This document shows, in pieces, positions 18,301-27,269 of a stretch of DNA of 56,046 nucleotides. The stretch is from positions 1 through 56,046 of the forward strand of contig CAMWRV010000012.1 of assembly GCA_947176745.1 (NCBI GenBank). The letters run 5' to 3'. Made by a program: the position numbers and the translations under genes. Numbering within the stretch: the stretch's first letter is position 1; each line of letters begins with the position of its first letter. Below the pieces are notes generated by a model. That model saw only the letters and a list, made by a program, of their open reading frames with translations, was not told the DNA's origin and searched no databases. This DNA is from an uncultured Muribaculaceae bacterium (GTDB taxonomy: Bacteria > Bacteroidota > Bacteroidia > Bacteroidales > Muribaculaceae).

Positions 18301-18801
18301 GACAGCGACCACCACAACGGCCTCAGCTCATATTTCGAGCAGGATCCCTCTGACCCCGACACCGGAACACTCGTATATCCGATCGACAACATCACACCCG
18401 GTCGCCACACCCTGACGCTCACCGCGTGGGACAACGCCAACAACGTGTCGAAAGCCTCGATCGAGATAAACGTAGGCGCACTGGTCGATCCGGTCATCTA
18501 CGACATCACCGCCATCACCGACGCCGCGAACGAATCGGTAGTGTTCCGCATCATGACCGACCGCCCGAACACCGCGCTCAAGTGCGACCTCGGCATCTAC
18601 GACCTGGCAGGACGCCGCATATGGGGAACCGACCAGACCCTGAGCAGCGACCTCGAGAGCGTGATCAACACCACATGGGACATGACCGACTCGGGCGGCA
18701 ACCGCGTGCCGCGAGGCATATATATATACCGCGCCACACTCGAAACCCCCGAGGGCACAAGCGGAGCCAAATCGAAGAAAATCGCCGTATCCGCACAATG
18801 A
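15367..18801 (+). CDS. porU: T9SS PorU-like C25 sortase/peptidase (canonical-type copy)
   Basis: 1144 residues. PorU removes the C-terminal sorting domain of T9SS cargo at the outer surface and attaches the cargo to an anionic lipopolysaccharide. Signal peptide about 1-25. Gingipain-type C25 domain about 400-800 with the His of DYIGHAS (H647) and Cys of AATCGFAYWD (C680); the 33-residue spacing matches my recollection of PorU from P. gingivalis. Ig-like region after 790. The C-terminal FlgD-like sandwich has DLAGRRIW and VPRGIYIYRATL, typical of PorU. It overlaps rex by ATGA. A second C25 protein (20072-23401) lies in the same run, adjacent to porV. Confidence 0.85.
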   Translation: MNKTRQTLMAAAAAAAALPALTASALPTEHYASGSIMAQGKWVKIKTSGDGMHLVTDAQLRQMGFTSPQDVHVFGLGGRHLGNALTTDNHDDLPLLPSVRTSKGTVFFSVGNNTWAVGNDTPYAHTIHPYCDETYYFLSDVPVADTSVGKAATSAAQAADCRTVFTERMVHEQELEAAGPSGCQIYGEDFRSKKSQTFRFTLPDMADDKATAFVRFAAKATGACSLAFTANGTQLPASSRDNITATTDMAIYCKINGGSLSKEGTIKEIEGLDGSLDLGIDFTYGGVLFTARLDYIELFYNRKTALSQGSLHFYADLDAGEGFTLSGCSGETVIWDVTDPARPLEVDYTLSGDKASFTVAQGGYREFVAFNPESVAQGVTVTGNIANQDIHGMDTPDMVIITLPEYRAGAERLAALHTEHDGMRVAVLDTDPVYNEFSGGKRDVMAFRRLLKMWYDRGESGDGHKLQYCILMGKPLHDNKMVSSTSKTAGFTPMPIWQSYSGLRESESYSTDDIIAMLDDVTESGFNMSRSYMRVAVGRFPVTSAQESLDMAAKVEKYVKEPVYGPWRNKVMLIADDDDNGQHFNQAQSVYGLLRSAGNGSSYLYDRLYLDSYPRVMTGIGATYPQATERMLRNYNDGVMLTDYIGHASAVGWGHEHLWDWESIKSMANKNLMFIYAATCGFAYWDEPTQSGGELLMLNPDAGVIGMMVATRTVLITNNGHLNNFTMKEMFARDTDGTPRTFGDVYVRGKNNYVDSTSDSNKLRYAFMGDPALRIPGGSLNVKVSRINGTETASLEAGSYPELPAMTTVTLEGEITDDRGEVMTDFNGTVNLQLYDAERIITTLGQGSSGVVKTYNDRDRRLAAANAEVKGGRWQAVLRVPPEIQGNYSPALISCYAWSDSGVEANGACEKLYVYGYDDSDVTDTEGPEIEYFYVNSPALTEGAVINSSPVVFARLRDESGINISQSGIGHSLVLTIDDSDHHNGLSSYFEQDPSDPDTGTLVYPIDNITPGRHTLTLTAWDNANNVSKASIEINVGALVDPVIYDITAITDAANESVVFRIMTDRPNTALKCDLGIYDLAGRRIWGTDQTLSSDLESVINTTWDMTDSGGNRVPRGIYIYRATLETPEGTSGAKSKKIAVSAQ

Positions 18802-19445
18802 ACCAGCTTCACAGCATCATCCTGCCCGAACCGACGCTCAGACGCCTGCCCTGGTATCTGGCCTATGTCGAGATACTCCGCAACAAGCGCGTCAGACACG
18901 TCTCGTCGACCCGCATATCGAAAGCACTGAGCGTCGATGCCTCGCAGATCGCCAAAGACCTGTCGTTTCTCGGCGTGAAAGGGCGCACCCGCATAGGCTA
19001 CGAAGTCGACGACCTGGCCCGGGCCCTGAGCGAATTTCTCGGCTTCTCGCGATCGCACAAGGCTTATGTGATCGGAGCCGGAAGTCTCGGAAAGGCACTG
19101 ATACGCGACTCCGGACTCTCGAACTACGGACTGGAGATCACAGCCGGTTTCGACGTCTGCCCCGACGTAATCGCCCGCGAGGACCTCGGGGTGCCGATCA
19201 GGCACATCGACGAGATATACGCCGCGATGCGCACCGACCCGGCAGAGATCGCCATCCTCACGGTGCCACCCGAAGTGGCGCAGGAATCGGCCGACATCGC
19301 CATCGGCGCGGGAATAAAGGCGATCTGGAACTTCACCCCCTACCGGGTCAAGGTAGCCGAGGGTGTGGTCATGGCCAACACGTCGATCTACGCCCACCTC
19401 GCCCTGATTTTCACACGACTCGACTCGACAGGCCAGCAATCTTAG
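18798..19445 (+). CDS. rex: Redox-sensing transcriptional repressor Rex
   Basis: A cytoplasmic homodimeric repressor that binds DNA when NAD+ is high and releases it when NADH binds. 215 residues. N-terminal winged helix (about 8-75: LRRLPWYLAYVEIL, SKALSVDASQIAKDLSFLG), then a Rossmann domain with YVIGAGSLGKAL (NADH site), AILTVPPEVAQ and IWNFTPYRVKV. The length fits the family. It starts at the ATG overlapping the porU stop (ATGA), so it is translationally coupled to a sortase gene, which is unexpected for a global redox regulator. Its targets usually include fermentation genes such as those for acetate and alcohol; no clear Rex operator is seen in this window. Confidence 0.93.
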   Translation: MNQLHSIILPEPTLRRLPWYLAYVEILRNKRVRHVSSTRISKALSVDASQIAKDLSFLGVKGRTRIGYEVDDLARALSEFLGFSRSHKAYVIGAGSLGKALIRDSGLSNYGLEITAGFDVCPDVIAREDLGVPIRHIDEIYAAMRTDPAEIAILTVPPEVAQESADIAIGAGIKAIWNFTPYRVKVAEGVVMANTSIYAHLALIFTRLDSTGQQS

Positions 19446-19460
19446 ACCCCATCCCACAAA
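19442..19460 (+). repeat. Copy of dispersed motif over the rex stop codon
   Basis: TTAGACCCCATCCCACAAA includes the rex TAG stop. It is the best-conserved copy of the motif found also at 206-229 (minus), 920-937, 6763-6777 and 47932-47949. Confidence 0.5.
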
Positions 19461-19469
19461 TCAGACAGA

Positions 19470-20075
19470 ATGAAGATATTCGCAGTCATACACAACTACG
19501 GCGAAGAGAATCCCGGCGCGCTGATGGGCGAAGGCCCAGTGTGCTGGTACGAGATGCCCGACTCATCGGTGCTCAGAAGCGGCAACCCGTTTTTCGTGCC
19601 CGACTCCGACACTGAATACATAGCCTTTCCGAGCGTATGCTACCGCATCGGCCGACTCGGCAAAAGCATCGCCGCGCGCTTCGCGCACAGATATATCGAC
19701 GCCGCGACGATAGCAGTGGCCGTAGTGGCCGCCAACCGTCTCAGAGAGGCGCGCCGCGCCGGAATGCCCTGGACAGCCGCCACATCGTTCGACAGAAGCT
19801 GCATGCTTGGCAATTTGACGCCGATTGAAACGTTTATAGAATACGGCCCGACCGAAATCGGATTCGGCGGCCAGACCCTGACATACGACACCGCGCTGCT
19901 CCGTCTTCAGGCAGACCGCCTCACGGAGGCCATCAGCGCCGACAACACCCTGAAAAACGGCGACCTGATACTGGCCGGCCTCCCTGCCGAAGGGATAACT
20001 CTCTCTCCCGGAATGAGGATCGAGGCCACAGACGCCGCACACAACATGAAACTGATTGACATAAACATACGATGA
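19470..20075 (+). CDS. Fumarylacetoacetate hydrolase (FAH) family protein
   Basis: 201 residues with the FAH/2-hydroxyhepta-diene-dioate isomerase fold pattern: GKSIAARFAHRYIDAATIA in the middle and a C-terminal LKNGDLILAGLPAEGITLSPGM. Enzymes of this family hydrolyse or decarboxylate beta-diketo or oxo acids with a divalent metal. The usual E-x-E metal ligands are not obvious here, so activity is uncertain. It is cytoplasmic, with no signal peptide. It sits between rex and the second porU-like gene, overlapping the latter by ATGA. Why it belongs in a sortase operon is unknown. Confidence 0.75.
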   Translation: MKIFAVIHNYGEENPGALMGEGPVCWYEMPDSSVLRSGNPFFVPDSDTEYIAFPSVCYRIGRLGKSIAARFAHRYIDAATIAVAVVAANRLREARRAGMPWTAATSFDRSCMLGNLTPIETFIEYGPTEIGFGGQTLTYDTALLRLQADRLTEAISADNTLKNGDLILAGLPAEGITLSPGMRIEATDAAHNMKLIDINIR

Positions 20076-23000
20076 GAAATAAACTGACAGCCGCAGCCGC
20101 GCTTCTGCTTGTGTCGCTCACACCGGCGGCGGAGGCAGCCAACCTTCCTGTTTACACGACATACGAATTCTCCGAAACCACCCCGCTTGCCACGGGCAAA
20201 TGGGTGCGCTTCTCGATCGGCGAGACCGGTGTATATGAAATCTCTTACGCCCAGCTCCGCGCCATGGGCTTCAGCAACCCTGAGACGGTGGCCGTCTACG
20301 GCCAGCCCGGCACGCAGCGCCCGGTGAATTTCACAGCCAACAACGGGACTCGTCAGGTGGAAGACAACATACAGCCCGTCAGAGTGATGCACTCCGACAA
20401 CAAACTGTTTTTCTATGGCGAGGGACCCGAGAAGATAACTTTCAAGGTGACAGGCTACGGCACTACTCTCACCGCCGAACATATCCGGGAATCGAAAAGC
20501 GTATATTCGGAGCGCGCCTTCTACTTCCTGACAGACTCTCACCCGGCAGAAACCGTGCCGTCGCATCCGGTCGAGGAGAAGGAATCGGCAAAACAGGTCG
20601 CAAGCGGCTACGCCTTCCTATATCATGAGAAAGACCTGATACAGGGCGATTTCTATGCCGGTCAGACATTCTGGGGCGAGCAGCTCAAAGTCGGCGCGCC
20701 CGTGAAGTTCGACATCAGCGCCCCCTACGTGACGACCGACAACAAATGCACGATCATCTCCGACGTGGCGGTCATGGCCAAACAGGCCGGCGACCTGACA
20801 GTGAAGCTCGGAGGCTCGCGCACATGGACACTCAACCGGACGGACAGCAAGATATACTCGTTCGAGAACGTGCTGTCAACACTAAAGCTTACTGTCGATG
20901 CCAACCATATCGGCACCGGCACACTGAGTTTTACGGTCTCGGGAGCTTACCCGACATCGCAGTCGCTGGGTCTCGACTACTGGACCCTGACATATCCGAT
21001 GTCGCTTGAATACGCCATAGGCGACCCGAACTTCAGCCAGCAGTATATAGGTTTCCGCTCGACCACCTATCAGGTATGGAAGCACCCGGTGCCGGCAGGT
21101 TCGGTTGCATGGGACGTCACTGACCAAAAGGCTCCCGAAGCCCTCGATACAGAAGGGGGATTCATGTATCACGACTACACGGGACGCTGCGAGGCAGTAG
21201 TGTTCGACCCCTCGAAGCCCCAGAAACAGATCGGCTTCGACTGGTCCCGCGTAGACAACCAGGATCTGCATGCACTCGGAGCCGAAGGAGCCGACTTGCT
21301 GATCTTCACCACCTGCGACATGGAACCGTATGCCCGCCGCATAGCCGACCTCCACACAAGCCATCTCGGCGACAAGGTGGCGGTGGTCACCCCGCAGATC
21401 GTCTACAACGAGTTCTCATCGGGAACCCCCGACCCGATGGCATACAGGATGCTCGCCAAGATGCTCTATCAGAGCCCCGGGCGACAGCTGAAAAATGTAC
21501 TGTTCGTCGGACCCATATATGGCGACTACCGCGACGTTCGCCAGTCAGGCCGCACCTCCGAAGGCCACATAGCCTACCAGCAGCCCAAGGCAAACCTCTC
21601 GAACATGCCCGACTGCGTGATGGACTACTACGGAGTGATGTCAGACCGCGTGACTTATCCTGACAACATCGAGAACGCCCCGATATCGGTGGGCGTCGGC
21701 GTGCTGCCGATCAACAGTTCCGAGGAGGGAGAGCTCATGGTGTCGAAGATCAAGGAGTATCTCGAGAAAGAAGACTTCTCCGGCCTCGTCAACGAGACGA
21801 TGACCATAGCCTGCGCCGGCGACGCCAACCTGCACGACAACCAGGCCATACGCCTCGGCACTCTCATCCAGACCCTTGTGAGCGAGCAGGACTCTGAATT
21901 CGCGCAGCGCACCATCTGGATCGACGCCCTCGGCGCCGACAAGGCCAACCAGCAGATCCACGACCTGCTGCAGTCGGGCAAACTGCTTACCACATATTAC
22001 GGACATGCCGGAAGCGGCGGCATGTCGGGACTCGCAGTGAAGGACGTGGTGGCCGCAACCAACCCGGAGCTCGGTTTCGTGTTCATGGCCGCATGCGACC
22101 TCTGCCGCCCCGACAACAGCGAGCACGGCATCGGCGACATGGCCGTGATACGCGCCAAACGCGGCTTCATCGGTTCGATCTGTGCCACACGCACCGTGAT
22201 GTCGAATGAGAACGACAACCTCGCACGCAATTTCGTCAACTCTCTCTTCATAGACCAGGACAATAACCGCCGCACATCAACGCCGACAATCGGAGAGGTT
22301 TTCGCCCGTTCGAAAGACCGCACGATCAACTCCTCGGAAATCGACTACATGCTGATCGGCGACCCCGGGCTTCCGATTCCCGTGGCTCTGGGCAAGATCG
22401 AGCTTACAGTGCCCGACAGGGCATATTGCCCCGGAGAGATCGCCGAGGTGAAAGGCCGTGTGACAGGAAACGGCGAGAGCACGCTGACCGACTACAACGG
22501 ATTCGTGACGCTCAAACTCATGGCTCCCAGACAGAGCATTCCCGCCACGATGGGTACTGACGCCAAGGGCAATCCGGTGGTGATCCGCGAGGAGATACCC
22601 TACAACGACTTCAGACTCCAGACTGTAAAGGCCGAGGTGAAAGATGGAGAGTTCACCGTGCGCATTCCGCTGCCCGACAATTGCTCCGTCTACATGCCGG
22701 CGGCCGGGGGCTCCGCCTCGCTTCCCCTTATGGCCGGCGCCTACGACCCGGCATCGAAGCTCGGCACATCGGGCATAGCCGAGGTTATGCTCGCCGAGAC
22801 AGGCTCGGAGCCCGGCGATGACTCCCTGCGCGACGAGACCGCACCGACAGTCACACTGACATTCGACGCAGGCCTCCAGACCCTCTCTGTCAGTGCTTCT
22901 GACGACACAGCGATGCTGCCCGGTATCGGCGACGGTGCGGGCATATATCTCAACATCGACGGCACGCCGCTCAACGTGGCGCATGAATACAGCTCAGGCA

Positions 23001-23401
23001 CTACCGTACCCTCATACTCGACCGCGATCGGAGTGTCGCGCCTGGGCACAGGTCTGCACACCGCCACATATTACGCCACCGACATAGCCGGCAACAAATC
23101 GCAGCCGCAGGTGCTCAAGTTCGCGATTGCCGAACGCTCGCCGCTGCGCCTCACAGCCGACCGCACCACAGCCATCGACATGATCGCGTTCACCATTGCC
23201 GGCAACGGAGAGTTTCCGCTCCGCCTCGTAATCAGCGACCGCGACGGCAACATCGTGGCCGAGAACGACGCCGACACTGACTCGGCTACATGCGACACAT
23301 CGGAACTCGCGCCCGGAACGTACCGCGCAGCCGTAAGATGCGACTCCGCGCTTGGCGCGAGAGTCTACTCGAACTGGGTGGAATTCACAGTAATCGACTA
23401 A
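20072..23401 (+). CDS. Second T9SS PorU-like C25 peptidase/sortase
   Basis: 1109 residues with signal peptide about 1-22. The N-terminal domain (GKWVRFSIGETGVYEISYAQ) parallels the first copy (GKWVKIKTSGDGMHLVTDAQ). C25 domain with H645 (YYGHAG) and C675 in MAACDLCRPD; a second Cys (C678) lies three residues on. The context ACDLCRPD keeps the R-x-D seen after the catalytic Cys of PorU (CEFSRFD, from memory), which the first copy lacks (CGFAYWD). The C-terminus is an Ig-like domain without the clear FlgD-type GIYIYR motif. It is followed seven bases later by porV, the position porU holds in P. gingivalis. Either copy could be the main sortase. Confidence 0.85.
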   Translation: MRNKLTAAAALLLVSLTPAAEAANLPVYTTYEFSETTPLATGKWVRFSIGETGVYEISYAQLRAMGFSNPETVAVYGQPGTQRPVNFTANNGTRQVEDNIQPVRVMHSDNKLFFYGEGPEKITFKVTGYGTTLTAEHIRESKSVYSERAFYFLTDSHPAETVPSHPVEEKESAKQVASGYAFLYHEKDLIQGDFYAGQTFWGEQLKVGAPVKFDISAPYVTTDNKCTIISDVAVMAKQAGDLTVKLGGSRTWTLNRTDSKIYSFENVLSTLKLTVDANHIGTGTLSFTVSGAYPTSQSLGLDYWTLTYPMSLEYAIGDPNFSQQYIGFRSTTYQVWKHPVPAGSVAWDVTDQKAPEALDTEGGFMYHDYTGRCEAVVFDPSKPQKQIGFDWSRVDNQDLHALGAEGADLLIFTTCDMEPYARRIADLHTSHLGDKVAVVTPQIVYNEFSSGTPDPMAYRMLAKMLYQSPGRQLKNVLFVGPIYGDYRDVRQSGRTSEGHIAYQQPKANLSNMPDCVMDYYGVMSDRVTYPDNIENAPISVGVGVLPINSSEEGELMVSKIKEYLEKEDFSGLVNETMTIACAGDANLHDNQAIRLGTLIQTLVSEQDSEFAQRTIWIDALGADKANQQIHDLLQSGKLLTTYYGHAGSGGMSGLAVKDVVAATNPELGFVFMAACDLCRPDNSEHGIGDMAVIRAKRGFIGSICATRTVMSNENDNLARNFVNSLFIDQDNNRRTSTPTIGEVFARSKDRTINSSEIDYMLIGDPGLPIPVALGKIELTVPDRAYCPGEIAEVKGRVTGNGESTLTDYNGFVTLKLMAPRQSIPATMGTDAKGNPVVIREEIPYNDFRLQTVKAEVKDGEFTVRIPLPDNCSVYMPAAGGSASLPLMAGAYDPASKLGTSGIAEVMLAETGSEPGDDSLRDETAPTVTLTFDAGLQTLSVSASDDTAMLPGIGDGAGIYLNIDGTPLNVAHEYSSGTTVPSYSTAIGVSRLGTGLHTATYYATDIAGNKSQPQVLKFAIAERSPLRLTADRTTAIDMIAFTIAGNGEFPLRLVISDRDGNIVAENDADTDSATCDTSELAPGTYRAAVRCDSALGARVYSNWVEFTVID

Positions 23402-23408
23402 GAAACTC

Positions 23409-24629
23409 ATGATGAAGAAAACAATAAGGATATCGGCGCTCATGCTGCTCGGCTCAGCCGCCGCCGCATCGGCACAAAACGACATAAAAGACAACGAGTT
23501 CAATCCCGTCAACACCGGTGTCACCACTCTGAGCATCACTCCCGACGCCCGCGGAAGCGGCATGGGTAACCTCGGCGCCGCCACAGACCCCGACATGAAC
23601 TCGCAGTTCTGGAACCCGTCGAAATATGCGTTCGCATACTCGCAGGGAGGACTTGCGCTGTCGTACACCCCATGGCTCCGCAAGATCGTCAACGACATCT
23701 TTCTTGCCGACCTGTCGGGCTACTGGAAGCTCGGCAGCGGCGACAACCAGGCGATCTCGGCCTCGTTCCGCTACTTCTCGCTCGGCGAGGTGACCACCGG
23801 CGGATATGAAGGCGACGGAGTGAACGCGCAGACCATCAACCCCTATGAATTCGCGTTCGACCTCGGATACTCGCGCAAGCTGTCGGAGAAGTTCTCGATG
23901 GGCGTTGTGCTGCGCTACATCCTTTCAGACCTGTCGTATCAGGACACCACGACCGGCGAGCAGTTCAACGCCGCCTCGGCGTTCTCGGTCGACCTGTCGG
24001 GATATTTCACCACCTTCCCGATGATCGGACGCAACGAATGCCAGTTCTCGTGGGGCTTCGACATATCCAACATCGGTACGAAAGTCAGCAACGACAACGG
24101 CGTGACCAACGCCTTCCTCCCCACCAACCTGCGTCTGGGCATGAACTTCATGTTTCCGCTCGCCGACTACCATACCCTCGGCATCGGACTCGACCTCAAC
24201 AAGCTGCTCGTGCCGACCAAGCCGCGTCCCAAAGACTTCGACATGGAGACACAGGAGGGGCAGGACGCATACTGGGAGGCATACGACACGTGGAACTCCA
24301 TGTCGCCGATCACCGGCATATTCAAGAGCTTCAACGACGCCCCGGGCGGATTCAAGGAGGAGCTTCAGGAGATACAGTTCTCGCTCGGCGCCGAATACAA
24401 CTACAACCAGCAGTTCTTCCTCCGCGCCGGCTACAACTATGAGCATCCCAACAAGGGAGGCCGGTCATACTTCGCCTTCGGTGCCGGCTTCTCGCTCAAC
24501 GTCGTTCAGCTCGACGCCTCCTACATGCTGGCGACCGCGCAGAACTCCCCTCTCGACCAGACACTTCGCTTCACCCTGTCGTTCGACATGGACGGCCTGC
24601 GCGACCTGATGGGCCGCCGCAGAAAGTAA
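23409..24629 (+). CDS. porV: T9SS outer-membrane protein PorV (LptO family)
   Basis: 406 residues; signal peptide about 1-23, then a FadL-like outer-membrane beta-barrel. PorV shuttles T9SS cargo from the translocon to PorU in the attachment complex. The N-terminal part TTLSITPDARGSGMGNLGAA and MNSQFWNPSKYAF is the diagnostic PorV/PorQ signature, and the C-terminal strand FTLSFDMD fits a barrel. ATG 23409 and 23412 are both possible. It is the last gene of the porU-rex-FAH-porU2-porV run; no strong terminator follows before the AT-rich insert. Confidence 0.92.
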   Translation: MMKKTIRISALMLLGSAAAASAQNDIKDNEFNPVNTGVTTLSITPDARGSGMGNLGAATDPDMNSQFWNPSKYAFAYSQGGLALSYTPWLRKIVNDIFLADLSGYWKLGSGDNQAISASFRYFSLGEVTTGGYEGDGVNAQTINPYEFAFDLGYSRKLSEKFSMGVVLRYILSDLSYQDTTTGEQFNAASAFSVDLSGYFTTFPMIGRNECQFSWGFDISNIGTKVSNDNGVTNAFLPTNLRLGMNFMFPLADYHTLGIGLDLNKLLVPTKPRPKDFDMETQEGQDAYWEAYDTWNSMSPITGIFKSFNDAPGGFKEELQEIQFSLGAEYNYNQQFFLRAGYNYEHPNKGGRSYFAFGAGFSLNVVQLDASYMLATAQNSPLDQTLRFTLSFDMDGLRDLMGRRRK

Positions 24630-24653
24630 CCTAAGATCTTCGCTAAAACCTCT

Positions 24654-24959
24654 ATGAAACTGATTGAATTGAATCTGCAACGTATCATTGACTTGTGCCG
24701 CAAGCATAAGGTCAAGACACTTGCTGTTTTCGGCTCTATTCTGACAGACAGATTCAATGACCAAAGCGATGTGGATTTACTTGTGGATTTTGAACCGACA
24801 GACCATGATACATTCGATTATTTCGGCAACTATTTCGATCTGAAGTATTCATTGGAGCGGTTGTTCAATCGCAAGGTGGATCTGATAGAATACGGCAAAA
24901 ACCTCAACCCAATCTTCAAAGCATTGGTAGACAAGAAAAAGCAGTTGATATATGGATGA
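24654..24959 (+). CDS. mntA: MntA-type minimal nucleotidyltransferase antitoxin
   Basis: 101 residues. Minimal nucleotidyltransferase fold with FGSILTDRFNDQSDVDLLVDF (GS and DxD catalytic motifs, about 23-42) and a third acidic residue in KVDLIEYG. In the type VII MntA/HepT systems MntA adenylylates a Tyr next to the HepT active site and so neutralises it. It overlaps hepT by 8 bases. The pair is visibly more AT-rich and differs in codon choice from porV and ispF on either side, which suggests recent transfer. Confidence 0.88.
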   Translation: MKLIELNLQRIIDLCRKHKVKTLAVFGSILTDRFNDQSDVDLLVDFEPTDHDTFDYFGNYFDLKYSLERLFNRKVDLIEYGKNLNPIFKALVDKKKQLIYG

Positions 24960-25320
24960 TTATATTGCAGTTTACATCTACGATGTCAAGCGGGCCATTG
25001 ATGAGGTGGAAAGTTACTTTACAGGCTATCAAATGCGTTACGATGTCTTTGAAAAGGACTATCTGCGCAGAAGTGCTGTCGAGAGAAAAGCGGAGATAAT
25101 GGGAGAAGCCATAAACCGTATTCTAAAAATCCAGCGTGATTTTCCATTACCAAATGCAAAAGCGGTGATTGACACACGCAATCGCATTATACATGGATAC
25201 GATTCTGTGAAACCCGAATTTCTTTGGAGTCTGGTAATACGCCATATTCCGCAACTCAAAAAAGACATTGAGAGAATCATTGCCGAATATGGAATATCTC
25301 CGGAAACAACAGTAGAGTAA
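24952..25320 (+). CDS. hepT: HepT-type HEPN RNase toxin
   Basis: 122 residues, all-helical HEPN/DUF86 protein. The catalytic RX4-6H motif is seen as RNRIIHGYDSV (about 81-91); the Tyr after His-Gly is the residue modified by MntA. It is preceded by the conserved EIMGEAINRI helix. HepT toxins cut RNA, including tRNA, to stop growth under stress or phage attack. It starts within the end of mntA (ATGGATGA). It ends 12 bases before ispF, so the pair has been inserted between porV and ispF. Confidence 0.88.
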   Translation: MDDYIAVYIYDVKRAIDEVESYFTGYQMRYDVFEKDYLRRSAVERKAEIMGEAINRILKIQRDFPLPNAKAVIDTRNRIIHGYDSVKPEFLWSLVIRHIPQLKKDIERIIAEYGISPETTVE

Positions 25321-25332
25321 CAAGATTTGACC

Positions 25333-25812
25333 ATGATAAGAATCGGACAGGGATATGACGTGCACAGGCTCACCGAAGGGCGCGAGCTATGGCTCTGCGG
25401 CGTGAAAGTGGCCCACTCCCTCGGGCTCGACGGCCACAGCGACGCCGATGTGGCGATCCACGCCCTCTGCGACGCGTTGCTCGGCGCGCTCGCCCTCGGC
25501 GACATCGGCAAGCACTTCCCCGACACGGATCCCGCCTACAAGGGTATCGACTCCCGGAAACTGCTCGCGCAAGTGTGCGCCCTCATGGCCTCGCACGGCT
25601 ACCGGCTCGGCAACGCCGACGTGACCATAATGGCACAGCGGCCGCGGCTCGCACCCTATATCGAGGAGATGAGGCGCTCGCTCGCCGAAGTGACCGGAGC
25701 CGACACATCGCGCATATCAGTAAAGGCCACAACCACCGAACGCCTCGGATTCGAGGGGCGCGAGGAGGGAATATCGGCGAGTGCCGTGGTGCTGCTATGC
25801 TCTACCACCTGA
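25333..25812 (+). CDS. ispF: 2-C-methyl-D-erythritol 2,4-cyclodiphosphate synthase
   Basis: Cyclises CDP-ME 2-phosphate to MEcPP in the non-mevalonate isoprenoid pathway. 159 residues, normal length. Metal ligands in GQGYDVHRL (D8, H10) and GLDGHSDADV (H42); the substrate loop KATTTERLGFEGREEGI is complete. The first ATG is at 25333; a TTG two codons upstream is less likely. The gene overlaps the following CvpA-like gene by 16 bases. Confidence 0.96.
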   Translation: MIRIGQGYDVHRLTEGRELWLCGVKVAHSLGLDGHSDADVAIHALCDALLGALALGDIGKHFPDTDPAYKGIDSRKLLAQVCALMASHGYRLGNADVTIMAQRPRLAPYIEEMRRSLAEVTGADTSRISVKATTTERLGFEGREEGISASAVVLLCSTT

Positions 25813-26339
25813 TCGTGCTGCTCGCCGCCGCCGCCGGAGCCATATGGGGGTTCAGGCGCGGACTCGCCCGCCAGACACCCTCTGTGATCGGCATGGCGTT
25901 CGGCATAATATGCACGCGCATACTCGCCCCCGGGCTTTATGGAGTGCTCTACGGCGCCTTCCCCTCGGTCCACGGTGAGGTCTGCGAGCGGTTCGTCTAC
26001 GACACGCTGTCGACCACACTGGTGTTCTGCTCGGTCTATATGATATTCGCAACCGTGACCGGATTTCTGGGAAAAGTGCTGCACCGCGACGACCGCACTA
26101 TTCTCGACAATCTCGGAGGGGGACTCTACGGACTGTTCCGCTGCCTGCTCCTCGTGTCGATAGCCTACAATTTCCTGCTCGCCCTCAACCCGGGATCGAT
26201 ACTGCTGAAATCGGCGCGTTCCGACGATGGCAACGCAGTCGGCGAGGTGATGCTGCTCGCCCCGTCGCTGCTCGGCGGCGAGGATGTGGAGGAACTTTTC
26301 CACCGCGTGCAGCTCGAAGAAGCCAAAAAAATATCGTGA
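25797..26339 (+). CDS. CvpA-family inner-membrane protein
   Basis: 180 residues with four predicted membrane segments (about 3-18, 28-48, 68-90, 108-128) and a short cytoplasmic tail. The pattern WGFRRGLARQTPSVIGMAFG and the central GGGLYGLFRCLLL match the CvpA/colicin V production family, whose exact role (envelope maintenance) is unclear. The start is the ATG inside the ispF 3' end. In Bacteroidales I recall this gene commonly preceding sufB; here a terminator and then sufC follow. Confidence 0.85.
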   Translation: MLYHLIVLLAAAAGAIWGFRRGLARQTPSVIGMAFGIICTRILAPGLYGVLYGAFPSVHGEVCERFVYDTLSTTLVFCSVYMIFATVTGFLGKVLHRDDRTILDNLGGGLYGLFRCLLLVSIAYNFLLALNPGSILLKSARSDDGNAVGEVMLLAPSLLGGEDVEELFHRVQLEEAKKIS

Positions 26340-26348
26340 ATGAAAAAT

Positions 26349-26371
26349 AAAACACGCCCGGGGCGTGTTTT
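26349..26371 (+). terminator. Hairpin terminator after the CvpA-like gene
   Basis: AAAACACGCC-CGG-GGCGTGTTTT is a perfect 10-bp stem with A and T tracts. The core ACACGCCCGGGGC is repeated at 26419-26431. It separates ispF-cvpA from sufC. The remaining bases to 26473 hold no recognisable gene and no clear promoter. Confidence 0.8.
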
Positions 26372-26473
26372 ACTTTTTAGAATGAGTGTGCCAAATCCGG
26401 AAAGCCGCGCGTCGGAACACACGCCCGGGGCACGCCCGTTTCAACTGACAACCTGAAATTATCGGAAAGAAAC

Positions 26474-27226
<753 letters not shown>

Positions 27227-27269
27227 GCCGACGGCACACACGGCTCCGACACGAACTGATGATGTAATT

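Noticed and set aside
26340..26473. Decayed sufB remnant
   Set aside because: No frame resembles SufB in these 134 bases; only a terminator and a short repeated core are present.
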